Assembly: GCA_002716585.1 (NCBI GenBank)
Contig: PBBL01000078.1
Coordinates: forward strand, 1 to 54,428
Source of the DNA: Myxococcales bacterium
Lineage (GTDB): Bacteria > Myxococcota_A > Bradymonadia > Bradymonadales > GCA-2716585
Direction of reading: 5' to 3'
DNA: 54,428 nt
Below are positions 1 to 8,679 of this stretch, in pieces. The position numbers were made by a program, and so were the translations under genes. The notes under the pieces were generated by a model that saw only the letters and a list, made by a program, of their open reading frames with translations, searched no databases and had not been told where the DNA came from. Each line of letters begins with the position of its first letter. The stretch's first letter is position 1.

Positions 1-1357
1 CGGGGGCGCGCCCGCCCCGGCGCGCGGCCTCCGGGCGCTGCCGCCGTTGGAACGACTCGCGGGCCTCCCGCTCACGGACGCCCTTCTCCCACGTACGCGC
101 GTCGCCGGGCTGCGGCTCGATCTCGAGCGACCAGGGGGGGAGCAGGGTCGGGTCGTGCAGATCGCGCCAGCTCTGGACGACGGCGCGCGCCGAGGGCTCA
201 AGAACCCCGGTGAAGACGACGCGCCCGTTGTAGGTGACCCGCAGCGGGCGAGTCGGCTCCCAGAGTGGCTCCGGGAGCAGGAGCGTCACGCGCGTCGGGG
301 CGCCGGTGACCTCCAGCTCCACCTCGTTGACCTCAGGGCATGACTCGGACGGGCTCCAGTCGCACTCAGCCGCCGAGCGGACGTGACCCCGCACCATCTG
401 CGCGCGCCCCTGCCACGGGGTGGGCCACCCCACCCGAAGCCAGTGGATTCGATCCGGCGGCGGGCGATCGCCCATCGTCTCATAGGCAAACGCGGCCTGA
501 GGGGTGCGCGGTGGTTGGCTCAACAACCAGTCCGCGACTGCCGGGTTGTGCACCGCCATGAAGGAGTGGCCGATGTCGGGCAGCTCCTCGTAGCGCAGGC
601 GCGCCCCCACCGCCTCCACCTGGCTGCGGGCCCGGCGAGACGCGGCGGGGGGGACCAGGACGTCCTCGGCGCCGTGCACGATGTACAGCGGCAGCGCGCC
701 GACGTTGCGCAGCAGGCGCTCCGGGCGGAGCAGCACGGCGCAGCGAGGCGTCGCGGCCCTCCAGAGCCACGGATAGCGGGTCGCCGCCATCCAGGTCCCC
801 TGCCCGCCCAGGCTCGCCCCACCGATGCTCGTCCGATCGCCGTCCACCCGGTAACGCTCCCGAACATACCGGAGCGCCGCCATGAGCGTCTCCTCGCCCC
901 ACCAGGTCCACCAGTTCCCTCGCACGTCGCCAGGGCACAGCAGGATCAGGCCGCGATCGACGAGCCCCTCGCGCCAGTGCTGGTCGCAGTTGACCTCCGG
1001 GGAGCGACCGCCGCCGTGCAGCGAGATGTGCAGCGGCCAGGCCCGCTCGGGGGTGTAGTCCTCGGGGACGCGCAGGATGAACGGGTTGGCGCGCCCCGCC
1101 GCCTGGATGTGGCCCTCGACGCGCCCGACCGGGCTGTCGGGCCACGCCTCCGGCCCCTCGCGCAGCGCGCTCACGAGCTGCTCGGGGGCGGCGCGGTCGC
1201 GGAGCGCCTGCAAGGCGGCCTCGTCGCCCTGCTCGGCCCGGGCGATCTCCTCCCGCAGGCTCCGCTCGTCTTCGGCGGGCGCCGGGGCGGCGTTCAAGGT
1301 CAGCAGCGCGATGGCCAGGAGAGCGCCTGGCGCGAACCACCCACAGTGAACGTTCAT
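1..1357 (-). CDS. Secreted alpha/beta-hydrolase, esterase/prolyl-oligopeptidase-like (3' end beyond window)
   Basis: About 452 residues are visible; the C-terminus lies beyond the left edge. The ATG at 1355-1357 opens a signal peptide (residues 1-28, hydrophobic GALLAIALLTLNAAPAPA). The body reads like the secreted esterase / PHB-depolymerase / prolyl-oligopeptidase group: an HGGG oxyanion-type motif, the nucleophile elbow GASLGG, then HGAEDVLVPP (likely acid) and LPDIGHSF (likely catalytic His). The part after the His, about 200 residues, looks like a beta-rich accessory domain ending in an Arg-rich stretch. It probably hydrolyses an ester or acyl-peptide bond in the periplasm or outside the cell; the substrate cannot be told. 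Neighbours give no pathway clue. A GAGG about 11 nt upstream is a weak ribosome site. Confidence 0.72.
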   Translation of the reverse strand, partial: MNVHCGWFAPGALLAIALLTLNAAPAPAEDERSLREEIARAEQGDEAALQALRDRAAPEQLVSALREGPEAWPDSPVGRVEGHIQAAGRANPFILRVPEDYTPERAWPLHISLHGGGRSPEVNCDQHWREGLVDRGLILLCPGDVRGNWWTWWGEETLMAALRYVRERYRVDGDRTSIGGASLGGQGTWMAATRYPWLWRAATPRCAVLLRPERLLRNVGALPLYIVHGAEDVLVPPAASRRARSQVEAVGARLRYEELPDIGHSFMAVHNPAVADWLLSQPPRTPQAAFAYETMGDRPPPDRIHWLRVGWPTPWQGRAQMVRGHVRSAAECDWSPSESCPEVNEVELEVTGAPTRVTLLLPEPLWEPTRPLRVTYNGRVVFTGVLEPSARAVVQSWRDLHDPTLLPPWSLEIEPQPGDARTWEKGVREREARESFQRRQRPEAARRGGRAP

Positions 1358-1878
1358 CGTGTCAGACACCTCGACTGCGCCAGGTTGATCCCCCGAAGCC
1401 ACCGAGGGGCGCGATCTTCAGCGTCAGGGTAGCGCCGGGCGCGGACCGGTCAAGAGCGTGATTGTAAAATCGTTTCTCAGGCCACGACACGAACGGTTGG
1501 GTCAAGGTGCTGGTGTTTGACGGCGCGAGGCGGCTCTACTCCGGCAGCGACGACGCGACCATCCGGCGCTGGGAGCTGACGCCGTAGCCCACCCCTCCGA
1601 GGCGCCGGGCGAGGCGTTTCCTCTGCCCCTTCGGCTGTGCTAACGTCAAACACAGCCCCGCCGGGCGCCGACCAGGCGCGGCTCCGACACATTCACTCAC
1701 TTCTGAGTTACGGTTCTGGCGTTCGTCGCCACAACCTGATAGATTTTCAAGGCCTGAGGGGGCAACCCCACAGGCGCGCCGCCGCCAGGAACCGAGCCGC
1801 TCGGGCAGACCGGCTCACCCCGCCCCGGCGGCGAGCGAGAAGACCATCGGCAGGGACACCACGCGCAGGTACCACTCC
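1358..1878. other. Intergenic spacer, 521 bp
   Basis: The spacer lies between the divergent hydrolase and amylase genes. It contains the WD40-like relic at 1468-1587. I see no intact gene in the rest. The amylase start at 1879 has only a weak AGGT upstream, and I found no convincing promoter pair for either flanking gene. Confidence 0.5.
1468..1587 (+). pseudogene. WD40-repeat gene relic (last blade only)
   Basis: From a TAA at 1465-1467 to a TAG at 1585-1587, the plus strand reads SGHDTNGWVKVLVFDG, then RRLYSGSDDATIRRWELTP and stop. This is a textbook final WD40 blade: a GH dipeptide, a VxxLxF strand, SGSDD, and the closing RRWEL in place of the classic WD. No start codon lies in the frame after the upstream stop, and no earlier blades are visible upstream. 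I read it as the surviving 3' end of a WD40 gene whose front was deleted when this region rearranged. It could also be an exceptionally lucky frame, but the motif order makes that unlikely. Confidence 0.55.
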
Positions 1879-4344
1879 ATGACACGCTCCACGCCACGCA
1901 GCGCACTCCACCCGACCCGTCACGCCGCGCTGGTTCGCGCGCTCCTCCTCACCGCGCTCGTCGCGGCTGCCGCGGGCTGCTCCGATCCGGAGGTGGAGGA
2001 GGACGACTACATCTTCACGACGGGCACCACGGGTGGAGACACCACCCAGACCAGCTTCAGCAACGCGACCTCGTCCAACAGCACGACCGGCGGGACCACA
2101 GGCACGACCGGTGGGACCGGGGGCACGACCGGCGGGACCACGGGCACGACGACCGACCCCTGCGCCTGCGACCCCGGGTTCGTGTGCGACGAGACGAACA
2201 CGTGCGTGCCCGACGTGGAGTGTGAGACGAGCGACGACTGCGAGGGGACGCTGGTCTGCCGCGAGGGCTCCTGCGAGCCGGAGTGCATCACCAACGGGCA
2301 GTGCGGCGACGGCCAGCTGTGCGTCGAGAACGTCTGCGTCGAGCCCGAGTGCGAGGAGGACGCCGACTGCGAGGACCCGCTCGGCCAGACCTGCGCCGCG
2401 GGCTTCTGTGAGGAGAACCCCTGCAACGTCCAGGTGTTCACCTACACGCCCGACCCCAACGAGGCGCTGGCGCCGATCACGTCGGTCCACGTGGCGGGCG
2501 CGTTCAACGGCTGGCCGCAGACGATCGCGGGCGGCGGCTACGCGATGACCCGGGTCGAGGAGGACAACCTCTGGTACGCCAAGGCGGAGATCGCCAACGG
2601 CCGCTACGCCTACAAGTTCGTCATCAACGAGTCGGAGATGGGCTGGCGCCAGGACACCTCCAACCCGGTGAGCGAGTCGGACGGGTTCGGCGGGCAGAAC
2701 TCGATCCTGTCGGTCATGTGCGACGTCGAGCCCGGCCCTGGCACCTGCGGCGACGTCCCGCTCGACCAGTTCGACTGGCGCGACGCGGTGATGTACTTCC
2801 TGCTCGTCGATCGGTTCTACGACAGCGACAACGACGTGGAGATCGTGCCCGGGGCGACCGGCGGCGACGCGGCGACCGGCCCGAGCGGCCAGTACGAGGG
2901 CGGCGACCTCGCCGGGGTCGAGGAGCAGCTCCCCTACCTGCGCGACCTGGGCGTGACGGCGCTGTGGCTGTCGGCGCCGTTTGAGAACCGCGACAGCGCC
3001 GGGGCGGCGATCGACCCCAACTCCGACTCCAACGTCTACTCGGCCTACCACGGCTACTGGCCGTCGCCGGACAACATCGACTACAGCGACCCGGACAACC
3101 CCAGCCCCGAGCCGCAGGTCGAGTCGCGGATCGGCGACAGCGACACGCTGCGCTCGCTCATCGAGAGCGCCCACGGCACCGAGAGCGCCAACGGCGACGG
3201 CATCAAGGTGCTCTTTGACTACGTGATGAACCACGTGGACGTCGAGAGCGGCCTCTACCAGGCCCACCCCGACTGGTTCGCGCGCCGCGACGGCGACTTC
3301 GCGCTGTGCGGCCCCGACAACCTGTGGGATGACCCGTTCTGGGGGACGCGCTGCGCCTTCACCGACTACCTGCCGCCGTTCGACTTCGACAACACCGCGG
3401 CCCGCACCTGGTCGGTCAACGACGCGCTGTGGTGGGCCAAGGAGTATGGCGTGGACGGCTACCGGCTCGACGCCATCAAGCACGTGCCGCTGAGCTGGCT
3501 AACCGACCTGCGGCAGCGCCTCAACAGCGAGATCGAGGACCCGGCGGGCGAGCGCTTCTACCTCGTCGGCGAGACCTTCGCCTACGACGACGCCAACCTC
3601 ATCAAGAGCTTCGTCAACCCCGACACCATGCTCGACGGGCAGTTCGACTTCCCGCTCAAGGCGCGGCTGTGCGAGGCGGTGTTCACGCCGGGCGGCGGGC
3701 TCCAGAACCTCTCGTCGTGGATGTCGGGCAACGACAGCTTCTACGGCCCCGGCTCCATCATGACGACCTGGATCGGCAACCACGACATCCCGCGCCCGAT
3801 CCACTTCGCCAGCCGCCAGATCGACAACTGCCGCCAGGGGAGCTTCCCCGGCAACGGCTGGACCGGCGACTACAGCCAGCCCACCGACGCGGCCCCCTAC
3901 GAGCGCCTCGGCGTCTCGTTCGCCATCCTGATGACCAACCCGGGCATCCCGCTCATCTACTACGGTGACGAGATCGGCCTCGCGGGCGGCGGCGACCCGG
4001 ACAACCGCCGGATGATGCCGTGGAGCGACGCCCAGCTCAACACGCACCAGCTCGCGCTCCGCGCCCGGGTCGCCCGCCTGGGCACCATCCGCGCGGAGAA
4101 CAAGGTGCTCAGCCGCGGGCGCCGGCAGGTGCTGTCGGTCGATCAGGACACCTGGGTCTACGTCATGACCGGCTGCGGCGAGGGCTCGCCGGACATCGTG
4201 GTGGCGATCAACCGGGCCGACGCGAGCCGGACGGTGAGCGTCCCCGCCGGGAGCTACACGGATCTGTTCGACGACTCGACGGTCGAGGGCGGCCAGATCA
4301 CGCTGGACCCGCGCAGCTTCCTCGTCTGGAGGGTGCAGAACTGA
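1879..4344 (+). CDS. GH13 alpha-amylase-family lipoprotein with Cys-rich stalk and CBM48-like domain
   Basis: 821 residues. Layout: lipoprotein signal with lipobox ending AAAGC (about residue 34); a Thr/Gly-rich linker (about 50-93); a Cys-rich stalk with repeated CxxxxDC...C motifs (94-185); a CBM48/E-set-like domain with VAGAFNGW (about 190-280); then a GH13 barrel. All four conserved GH13 regions are present: DYVMNH (I), DGYRLDAIKH (II, nucleophile D531), VGETF (III, acid/base E565) and IGNHD (IV, D636). It should cleave alpha-1,4-glucans such as starch or glycogen from an outer-membrane anchor. It heads a block of two more GH13 lipoproteins and a LamB-type porin, with 45 bp to the next gene. 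Exact specificity (endo-amylase, neopullulanase or other) cannot be read by eye. Confidence 0.9.
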   Translation: MTRSTPRSALHPTRHAALVRALLLTALVAAAAGCSDPEVEEDDYIFTTGTTGGDTTQTSFSNATSSNSTTGGTTGTTGGTGGTTGGTTGTTTDPCACDPGFVCDETNTCVPDVECETSDDCEGTLVCREGSCEPECITNGQCGDGQLCVENVCVEPECEEDADCEDPLGQTCAAGFCEENPCNVQVFTYTPDPNEALAPITSVHVAGAFNGWPQTIAGGGYAMTRVEEDNLWYAKAEIANGRYAYKFVINESEMGWRQDTSNPVSESDGFGGQNSILSVMCDVEPGPGTCGDVPLDQFDWRDAVMYFLLVDRFYDSDNDVEIVPGATGGDAATGPSGQYEGGDLAGVEEQLPYLRDLGVTALWLSAPFENRDSAGAAIDPNSDSNVYSAYHGYWPSPDNIDYSDPDNPSPEPQVESRIGDSDTLRSLIESAHGTESANGDGIKVLFDYVMNHVDVESGLYQAHPDWFARRDGDFALCGPDNLWDDPFWGTRCAFTDYLPPFDFDNTAARTWSVNDALWWAKEYGVDGYRLDAIKHVPLSWLTDLRQRLNSEIEDPAGERFYLVGETFAYDDANLIKSFVNPDTMLDGQFDFPLKARLCEAVFTPGGGLQNLSSWMSGNDSFYGPGSIMTTWIGNHDIPRPIHFASRQIDNCRQGSFPGNGWTGDYSQPTDAAPYERLGVSFAILMTNPGIPLIYYGDEIGLAGGGDPDNRRMMPWSDAQLNTHQLALRARVARLGTIRAENKVLSRGRRQVLSVDQDTWVYVMTGCGEGSPDIVVAINRADASRTVSVPAGSYTDLFDDSTVEGGQITLDPRSFLVWRVQN

Positions 4345-4389
4345 CCTGCGCCCGGCGCCGCGGCGCCGCACACCCGACACCCCCTCGAC

Positions 4390-6630
4390 GTGAGCCCAGC
4401 TCCCATGAGACGCCACCCCGCGAGCGACGCCCGACGCGCCGGAGCCATCGCCCCCACCGCCGCCCACGCGGCGTGTCGGCGGCTGTGGCTCCTTGCGCTC
4501 GCGCCGCTGGTGCTCGCGTGCGGTGAACAGCGCATCGACGAGGTGCCCGAGGGGTACCAGCGCGCGTGCGCCCCGATCGTCTTCTTCGAGGCCGACGCGC
4601 CGCCGCTGCGGGCCGCGGTGATCGGCGAGTTCAACGCGTGGAGCACGGAGGCGACGCCGCTGGTGGACAGCAACGGCGACGGCGTCTACCAGGCCCGCGT
4701 CGACGCCCCGCCGGGGCGCCACACCTACCTCATCTTCGCCGACGGCCGCGCGCTGCTCGACCCCTACAACCCGCTCACGCTGATCCAGGACGGGCAGGAG
4801 CGCTCGGTGCTCGACGTGCCCGACTGCGACCGCCCCGAGCTGACCGCCCGCGGCGTCGAGACCAGCCCGGACGGGCTCTTGTTCGCGGAGCTGAGGATGC
4901 TGCGGGCGGTCGACAACGCCACCATCGACCCACCCTCCTTCACGGCCACGCTGCGCGGCTTCGACGGCCGCGCCTGGCCGCTGCGCGCCGTCGTCTCGCC
5001 CGAAGGGGACGTCTCGCTCGAAGCGGCCCAGCTCCCAGCCGGGCGCTACACCCTCACCGTCGAAGCCCGCGACGAGCGCGGACGCGACGCCGAGCCCCTG
5101 ACCCTGACGGCGTGGGTCGAGGAGCGCCCCTTCGACTGGCGCGACGCGATCATCTACCAGGTGTTCATCGACCGGTTCCGGCGAGGCGACGGCGGCCCCC
5201 TCGGGGACGACGCCGAGATCTCCATGTACCACGGCGGCGACCTCGCCGGGGTCACCGCGGCGATCCGGGAGGGCTACTTTGAGGACCTCGGCGCCAACGT
5301 CCTGTGGCTGTCGCCCGTGTACGAGAACCCCGAGGGGCAGTTCGTCGGCCGCGACGGCTACCTCTCGGAGCCCTACCACGGCTACTGGCCGCGGCTGCCG
5401 CGCGCGGTGGAGGCGCGCTTCGGCGGCGAGCAGGCGCTGGAGGAGTTGATCGAGGCCGCCCACGCCCACGGGCTGCGGGTGATCGTGGACACGGTGCTCA
5501 ACCACCTCCACGTCGAGCACCCCTACTACCAGCTCGTCAACGGCAGCCCCGACTGGTTCAACAACCCCGACGGGAGCTGCCTCTGCGGCCTCACCTGCTC
5601 CTGGGCCGCCCACATCGAGGACTGCTGGTTCGACCCCTTCCTCGCCGACCTCCGATGGGAGAACGAGGAGGTCGTCGAGCAGATGATCGACGACGCCGTC
5701 TACTGGGTGGAGCGCTACAACCTCGACGGCCTCCGCCTCGACGCCGTCCCGATGATGCCGCGGCTCGCGCTGCGGCACCTGCGGCACGAGCTGCGCCAGC
5801 GCCTGGAGCACGCCGACCACCACGTCTACCTGCTCGGCGAGACCTTCACCAACCGCGGCGATCAGGACCTGCTGCGCTACTACATCGGCCCCGACACCCT
5901 CTCCGGGCAGTTCGACTTCCCGGTCATGTGGGCGCTGCGCTCCGCCCTCAAGGGCGAGATCAGCATGGTCGAGCTGGAGGCCGAGGTCGCCGCCTCCGCC
6001 TCCGCCTGGGCGGGCACCGGCGCCGTCATGGCGCCCATCCTCGGCAACCACGACGTGCCGCGCTTCATCTCGGACGTGCACGGCGACGTCGTCTGGTCGC
6101 CTCGGGAGGTCGCCCCGCCGCAGCCCGACGACCCCGAGCCCTACCGGCTGTTGCGGCTGGCCTGGACCTTCCTGATGACCCAGCCCGGCGCCCCGGTCAT
6201 CTACTACGGTGACGAGATCGGGCTCGCCGGGGCCAACGACCCCGACAACCGCCGCAACATGCGCTTCGGCGGCGACGTCCCGGTTCATGGGCACGCCGTG
6301 CGCGAGCACGTCAAGGCGCTGACCCGCGCCCGCGCCTGCCACCCGGCGCTGCGCCGGGGCGAGCGCGAGGTGCTGATCGCCCACGAGAACTTCACCATCT
6401 ACACCCGAGACATCGGGGACGGACACCCAGCGCTGGTGATCCTGAACCGGGCGGCGCTGCCGCGCGAGGTGAACCTGACCGTGCCCGAGGAGCTTGCCCT
6501 GGCCGACGGGGTGGTGTTCCATGATCACCTGGGGTCACCGGTCCAGAGCGAGGGGCGCGCCGTGACGGTGACCGTCCCCGCTCAAGGCTCCGCCCTGCTG
6601 ATGACCCGCTGCACCGAGGAGAACCCGTGA
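4390..6630 (+). CDS. GH13 alpha-amylase-family lipoprotein with two N-terminal beta domains
   Basis: 746 residues from GTG 4390; an ATG at 4405 is an equally good start and gives a cleaner signal peptide. The lipobox ends LVLAC. An E-set/CBM48-like domain (GEFNAW motif) is followed by a second Ig-like domain and then the GH13 barrel from about residue 250. Catalytic regions are intact: DTVLNH, DGLRLDAVP (D451), LGETF (E484) and GNHDVP (D555). The barrel also has YYGDEIGLAG near its end, which is shared with the amylase at 1879 and suggests the two are paralogues. The stop codon overlaps the GTG of the next gene (GTGA), so the two are translationally coupled. The predicted role is extracellular alpha-glucan hydrolysis. 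Confidence 0.88.
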   Translation: MSPAPMRRHPASDARRAGAIAPTAAHAACRRLWLLALAPLVLACGEQRIDEVPEGYQRACAPIVFFEADAPPLRAAVIGEFNAWSTEATPLVDSNGDGVYQARVDAPPGRHTYLIFADGRALLDPYNPLTLIQDGQERSVLDVPDCDRPELTARGVETSPDGLLFAELRMLRAVDNATIDPPSFTATLRGFDGRAWPLRAVVSPEGDVSLEAAQLPAGRYTLTVEARDERGRDAEPLTLTAWVEERPFDWRDAIIYQVFIDRFRRGDGGPLGDDAEISMYHGGDLAGVTAAIREGYFEDLGANVLWLSPVYENPEGQFVGRDGYLSEPYHGYWPRLPRAVEARFGGEQALEELIEAAHAHGLRVIVDTVLNHLHVEHPYYQLVNGSPDWFNNPDGSCLCGLTCSWAAHIEDCWFDPFLADLRWENEEVVEQMIDDAVYWVERYNLDGLRLDAVPMMPRLALRHLRHELRQRLEHADHHVYLLGETFTNRGDQDLLRYYIGPDTLSGQFDFPVMWALRSALKGEISMVELEAEVAASASAWAGTGAVMAPILGNHDVPRFISDVHGDVVWSPREVAPPQPDDPEPYRLLRLAWTFLMTQPGAPVIYYGDEIGLAGANDPDNRRNMRFGGDVPVHGHAVREHVKALTRARACHPALRRGEREVLIAHENFTIYTRDIGDGHPALVILNRAALPREVNLTVPEELALADGVVFHDHLGSPVQSEGRAVTVTVPAQGSALLMTRCTEENP

Positions 6631-7211
6631 GACTGCTCTCCACCCTGGCCCTGCTGATGCTGACGGCGGTCGGATGCGCCGAATGCGACGAGACCCCGGG
6701 CGAAGCCGACGCGGGCGGCTTCGTCGAGACCGACGTCATGGCGCCCGACATCTTCCGCCCCGACGACCCGCAGGGCGGCGGGTGCAGCTACGGCTCGGGG
6801 GCGACCTCGGGCGGCGGCACGAGCGGCTGCGCCGAGCCCGCCGAGTTCGACTGCACGGTCACCGGCTGCGGCCGCGGCACCTGCGTCGTGGGCGACCCCG
6901 ATCGCTGCGAGTGCGACGCGGGCTACGCGGGCGACCTCTGCAACACCTGCGCGGTGGGCTTCGTGCCGTCGGGCGCCGACTGCGTCCCCTGCGATCAAAT
7001 GCCGTGCAACAACGGCACCTGCGTCACCGAGGCGGACGGCCCGGCCACCTGCGCCTGCGACAAGGGCTACGCGGGCGACCTGTGCGACACCTGCGCCGAG
7101 GGCTTCACCCCGGACGGCGACGTGTGCGTGCCGAGCGGCGCCCGCTGGCTCCCAGACACCCCAGACACCCTCAACAGCGACGACGACCCCAACCGAAAGG
7201 AGAGCACGTGA
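6627..7211 (+). CDS. Small lipoprotein with two EGF/laminin-like Cys-rich repeats
   Basis: 194 residues, starting at a GTG that overlaps the preceding stop. The signal peptide ends LTAVGC (lipobox Cys at residue 17). After a Gly-rich stretch there are two EGF-like units, each running C..GxC...C.CDxGYAGDLC.TCA.GF. The second unit nearly repeats the first (GYAGDLCNTCAVGF against GYAGDLCDTCAEGF). No enzyme domain is visible. It sits between amylase and porin genes with overlapping start and stop codons on both sides. A structural, adhesive or scaffolding role at the cell surface is a guess from context. Confidence 0.8.
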   Translation: MRLLSTLALLMLTAVGCAECDETPGEADAGGFVETDVMAPDIFRPDDPQGGGCSYGSGATSGGGTSGCAEPAEFDCTVTGCGRGTCVVGDPDRCECDAGYAGDLCNTCAVGFVPSGADCVPCDQMPCNNGTCVTEADGPATCACDKGYAGDLCDTCAEGFTPDGDVCVPSGARWLPDTPDTLNSDDDPNRKEST

Positions 7212-8677
7212 TCGACCCCACTGCCCGACCCTGGCTCGCGGCCACGGCGATGGCGGCATGTCTGACGGGGCTGGCGCCGAGCGCGGCGTCCGCCCAGGAG
7301 GAGATGCCCCCCTCGTCACCGCGCACGCCGCCCTCGCCGAGCGACACCATCCCCGACGACCAGGGGCTCGATCGCCCCGGCGACTCGGACATCGACGAGC
7401 GGTTCATCTTCGGCACCTACGGCCGCGTGGTCAGCGGATCCGACCTGCGCGGCGGCACCGGGCGGCAGGTGAGGCTCATCGCCCACCCGCCCCGCCTGCT
7501 GGAGCAGCCCTACGCCGAGCTGGACTTCGGCTACCTGCACGACGTCACCGACACGGGCGCCAAGTTCTACACGCGCACCACGCTGGCGGTGGGCTCGCAG
7601 CTGTTCCACCAGGACGGGCAGTTCGACTCGGCGATCGCCATGCGCAACCTCTACCTGGAGGTGCGCGACGCGCTCGTCCCTGGCCTGTCGGTATGGGGCG
7701 GCTCGCGCATGTACCGCGGCGACGACGTCTACCTGCTCGACTTCTGGCCCATGGATGAGCAGAACACCGTCGGCGCCGGGGTCGGCTACCAGATCGACCG
7801 CGACACCAACGTGCGCCTCCACGTCGGCCTCAACCGCTTGGAGAACGACTTCCAGCGGCAGAACATCACCGTCATCGGCGACGACCTCCAGACCCGCGAG
7901 GTGCTCCTGGTGGACCGCCAGCGCGCCGTCGGCTCGCTGCGCGGCGAGCGCCACGTCACGCTGTCGGGCGACACCCGCCTCAAGGTGGTGCCCTACGGCG
8001 AGGTGCACGGGATCGGCTCGGCGGTGAGGCAGGAGGAGGATCTGGACGAGGAGCTGCTGCCCTCGGACTTCGGCTACCTGCTCGGCCTGGAGCTGGGCAT
8101 CTATGGGTATGGGAGGTCGTCCTACACCAACCTGTTCCTCCGGTACGGTCGGGGGCTGGCGGCGTTCGACGAGCTGGCGATCCCGTTCGGGCTCGACAGC
8201 GAGAAGAAGGCCGTCGGGGCGCAGGAGCTGAAGATCGCGGTGTCGAGCAACTACGAGACGAGCGACTTCGGGCTCCTGATGGGGGGCTACACCCGCTACT
8301 TCGAGGACGCCGACCCGGACGTGTACGACCGCGACGACCTGTGGGAGGTGGGCGCGGCGGTGCGCCCGGCGTGGTTCGTGACGCGCCACTTCCACCTGCT
8401 GCTGGAGGGGAACATGCAGTACTCCCGCCCCAACGGCATCTCGGACGAGACGGCCAAGCAGGAGATCCCGATGGCCTTTGAGGCGGCGTTCATGCCGAGC
8501 CTCACGCTGGACCGCGGCAGCTACTCCCGCCCCCAGCTGCGCCTGATCTACGCCGTCACTCTCTTGAACGACTCCGCTCGCCTGACCTACGAGCCCGAGG
8601 ATCCGCTGCGCGCCCGCGGCGTGCGGCACTTCCTTGGGTTCGGGGTGGAGTGGTGGTTCAACAGCTCGCGAGGTTGA
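7208..8677 (+). CDS. LamB/maltoporin-family outer-membrane carbohydrate porin
   Basis: 489 residues from the GTG at 7208, which overlaps the previous stop and has AAAGGAG just upstream. The signal peptide ends ASAQE. After a Pro/Ser-rich linker the chain alternates polar and hydrophobic residues as a beta-barrel does. The segment VWGGSRMYRGDDVYLLDFW matches the LamB hallmark in which G.R.Y..DV precedes the constriction strands. It ends VEWWFNSSRG rather than in a plain terminal Phe. In LamB proteins the barrel is a trimer with a greasy slide for maltodextrins. Lying among three amylase genes, it most likely carries the oligosaccharides they release. It could alternatively be a broader-specificity sugar porin. 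Confidence 0.85.
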   Translation: MIDPTARPWLAATAMAACLTGLAPSAASAQEEMPPSSPRTPPSPSDTIPDDQGLDRPGDSDIDERFIFGTYGRVVSGSDLRGGTGRQVRLIAHPPRLLEQPYAELDFGYLHDVTDTGAKFYTRTTLAVGSQLFHQDGQFDSAIAMRNLYLEVRDALVPGLSVWGGSRMYRGDDVYLLDFWPMDEQNTVGAGVGYQIDRDTNVRLHVGLNRLENDFQRQNITVIGDDLQTREVLLVDRQRAVGSLRGERHVTLSGDTRLKVVPYGEVHGIGSAVRQEEDLDEELLPSDFGYLLGLELGIYGYGRSSYTNLFLRYGRGLAAFDELAIPFGLDSEKKAVGAQELKIAVSSNYETSDFGLLMGGYTRYFEDADPDVYDRDDLWEVGAAVRPAWFVTRHFHLLLEGNMQYSRPNGISDETAKQEIPMAFEAAFMPSLTLDRGSYSRPQLRLIYAVTLLNDSARLTYEPEDPLRARGVRHFLGFGVEWWFNSSRG

Positions 8678-8679
8678 TC

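Noticed and set aside
3499..6528. Long minus-strand frame opposite the first two amylase genes
   Set aside because: No recognisable domain and a composition typical of antisense frames; both GH13 genes on the plus strand have all catalytic motifs.
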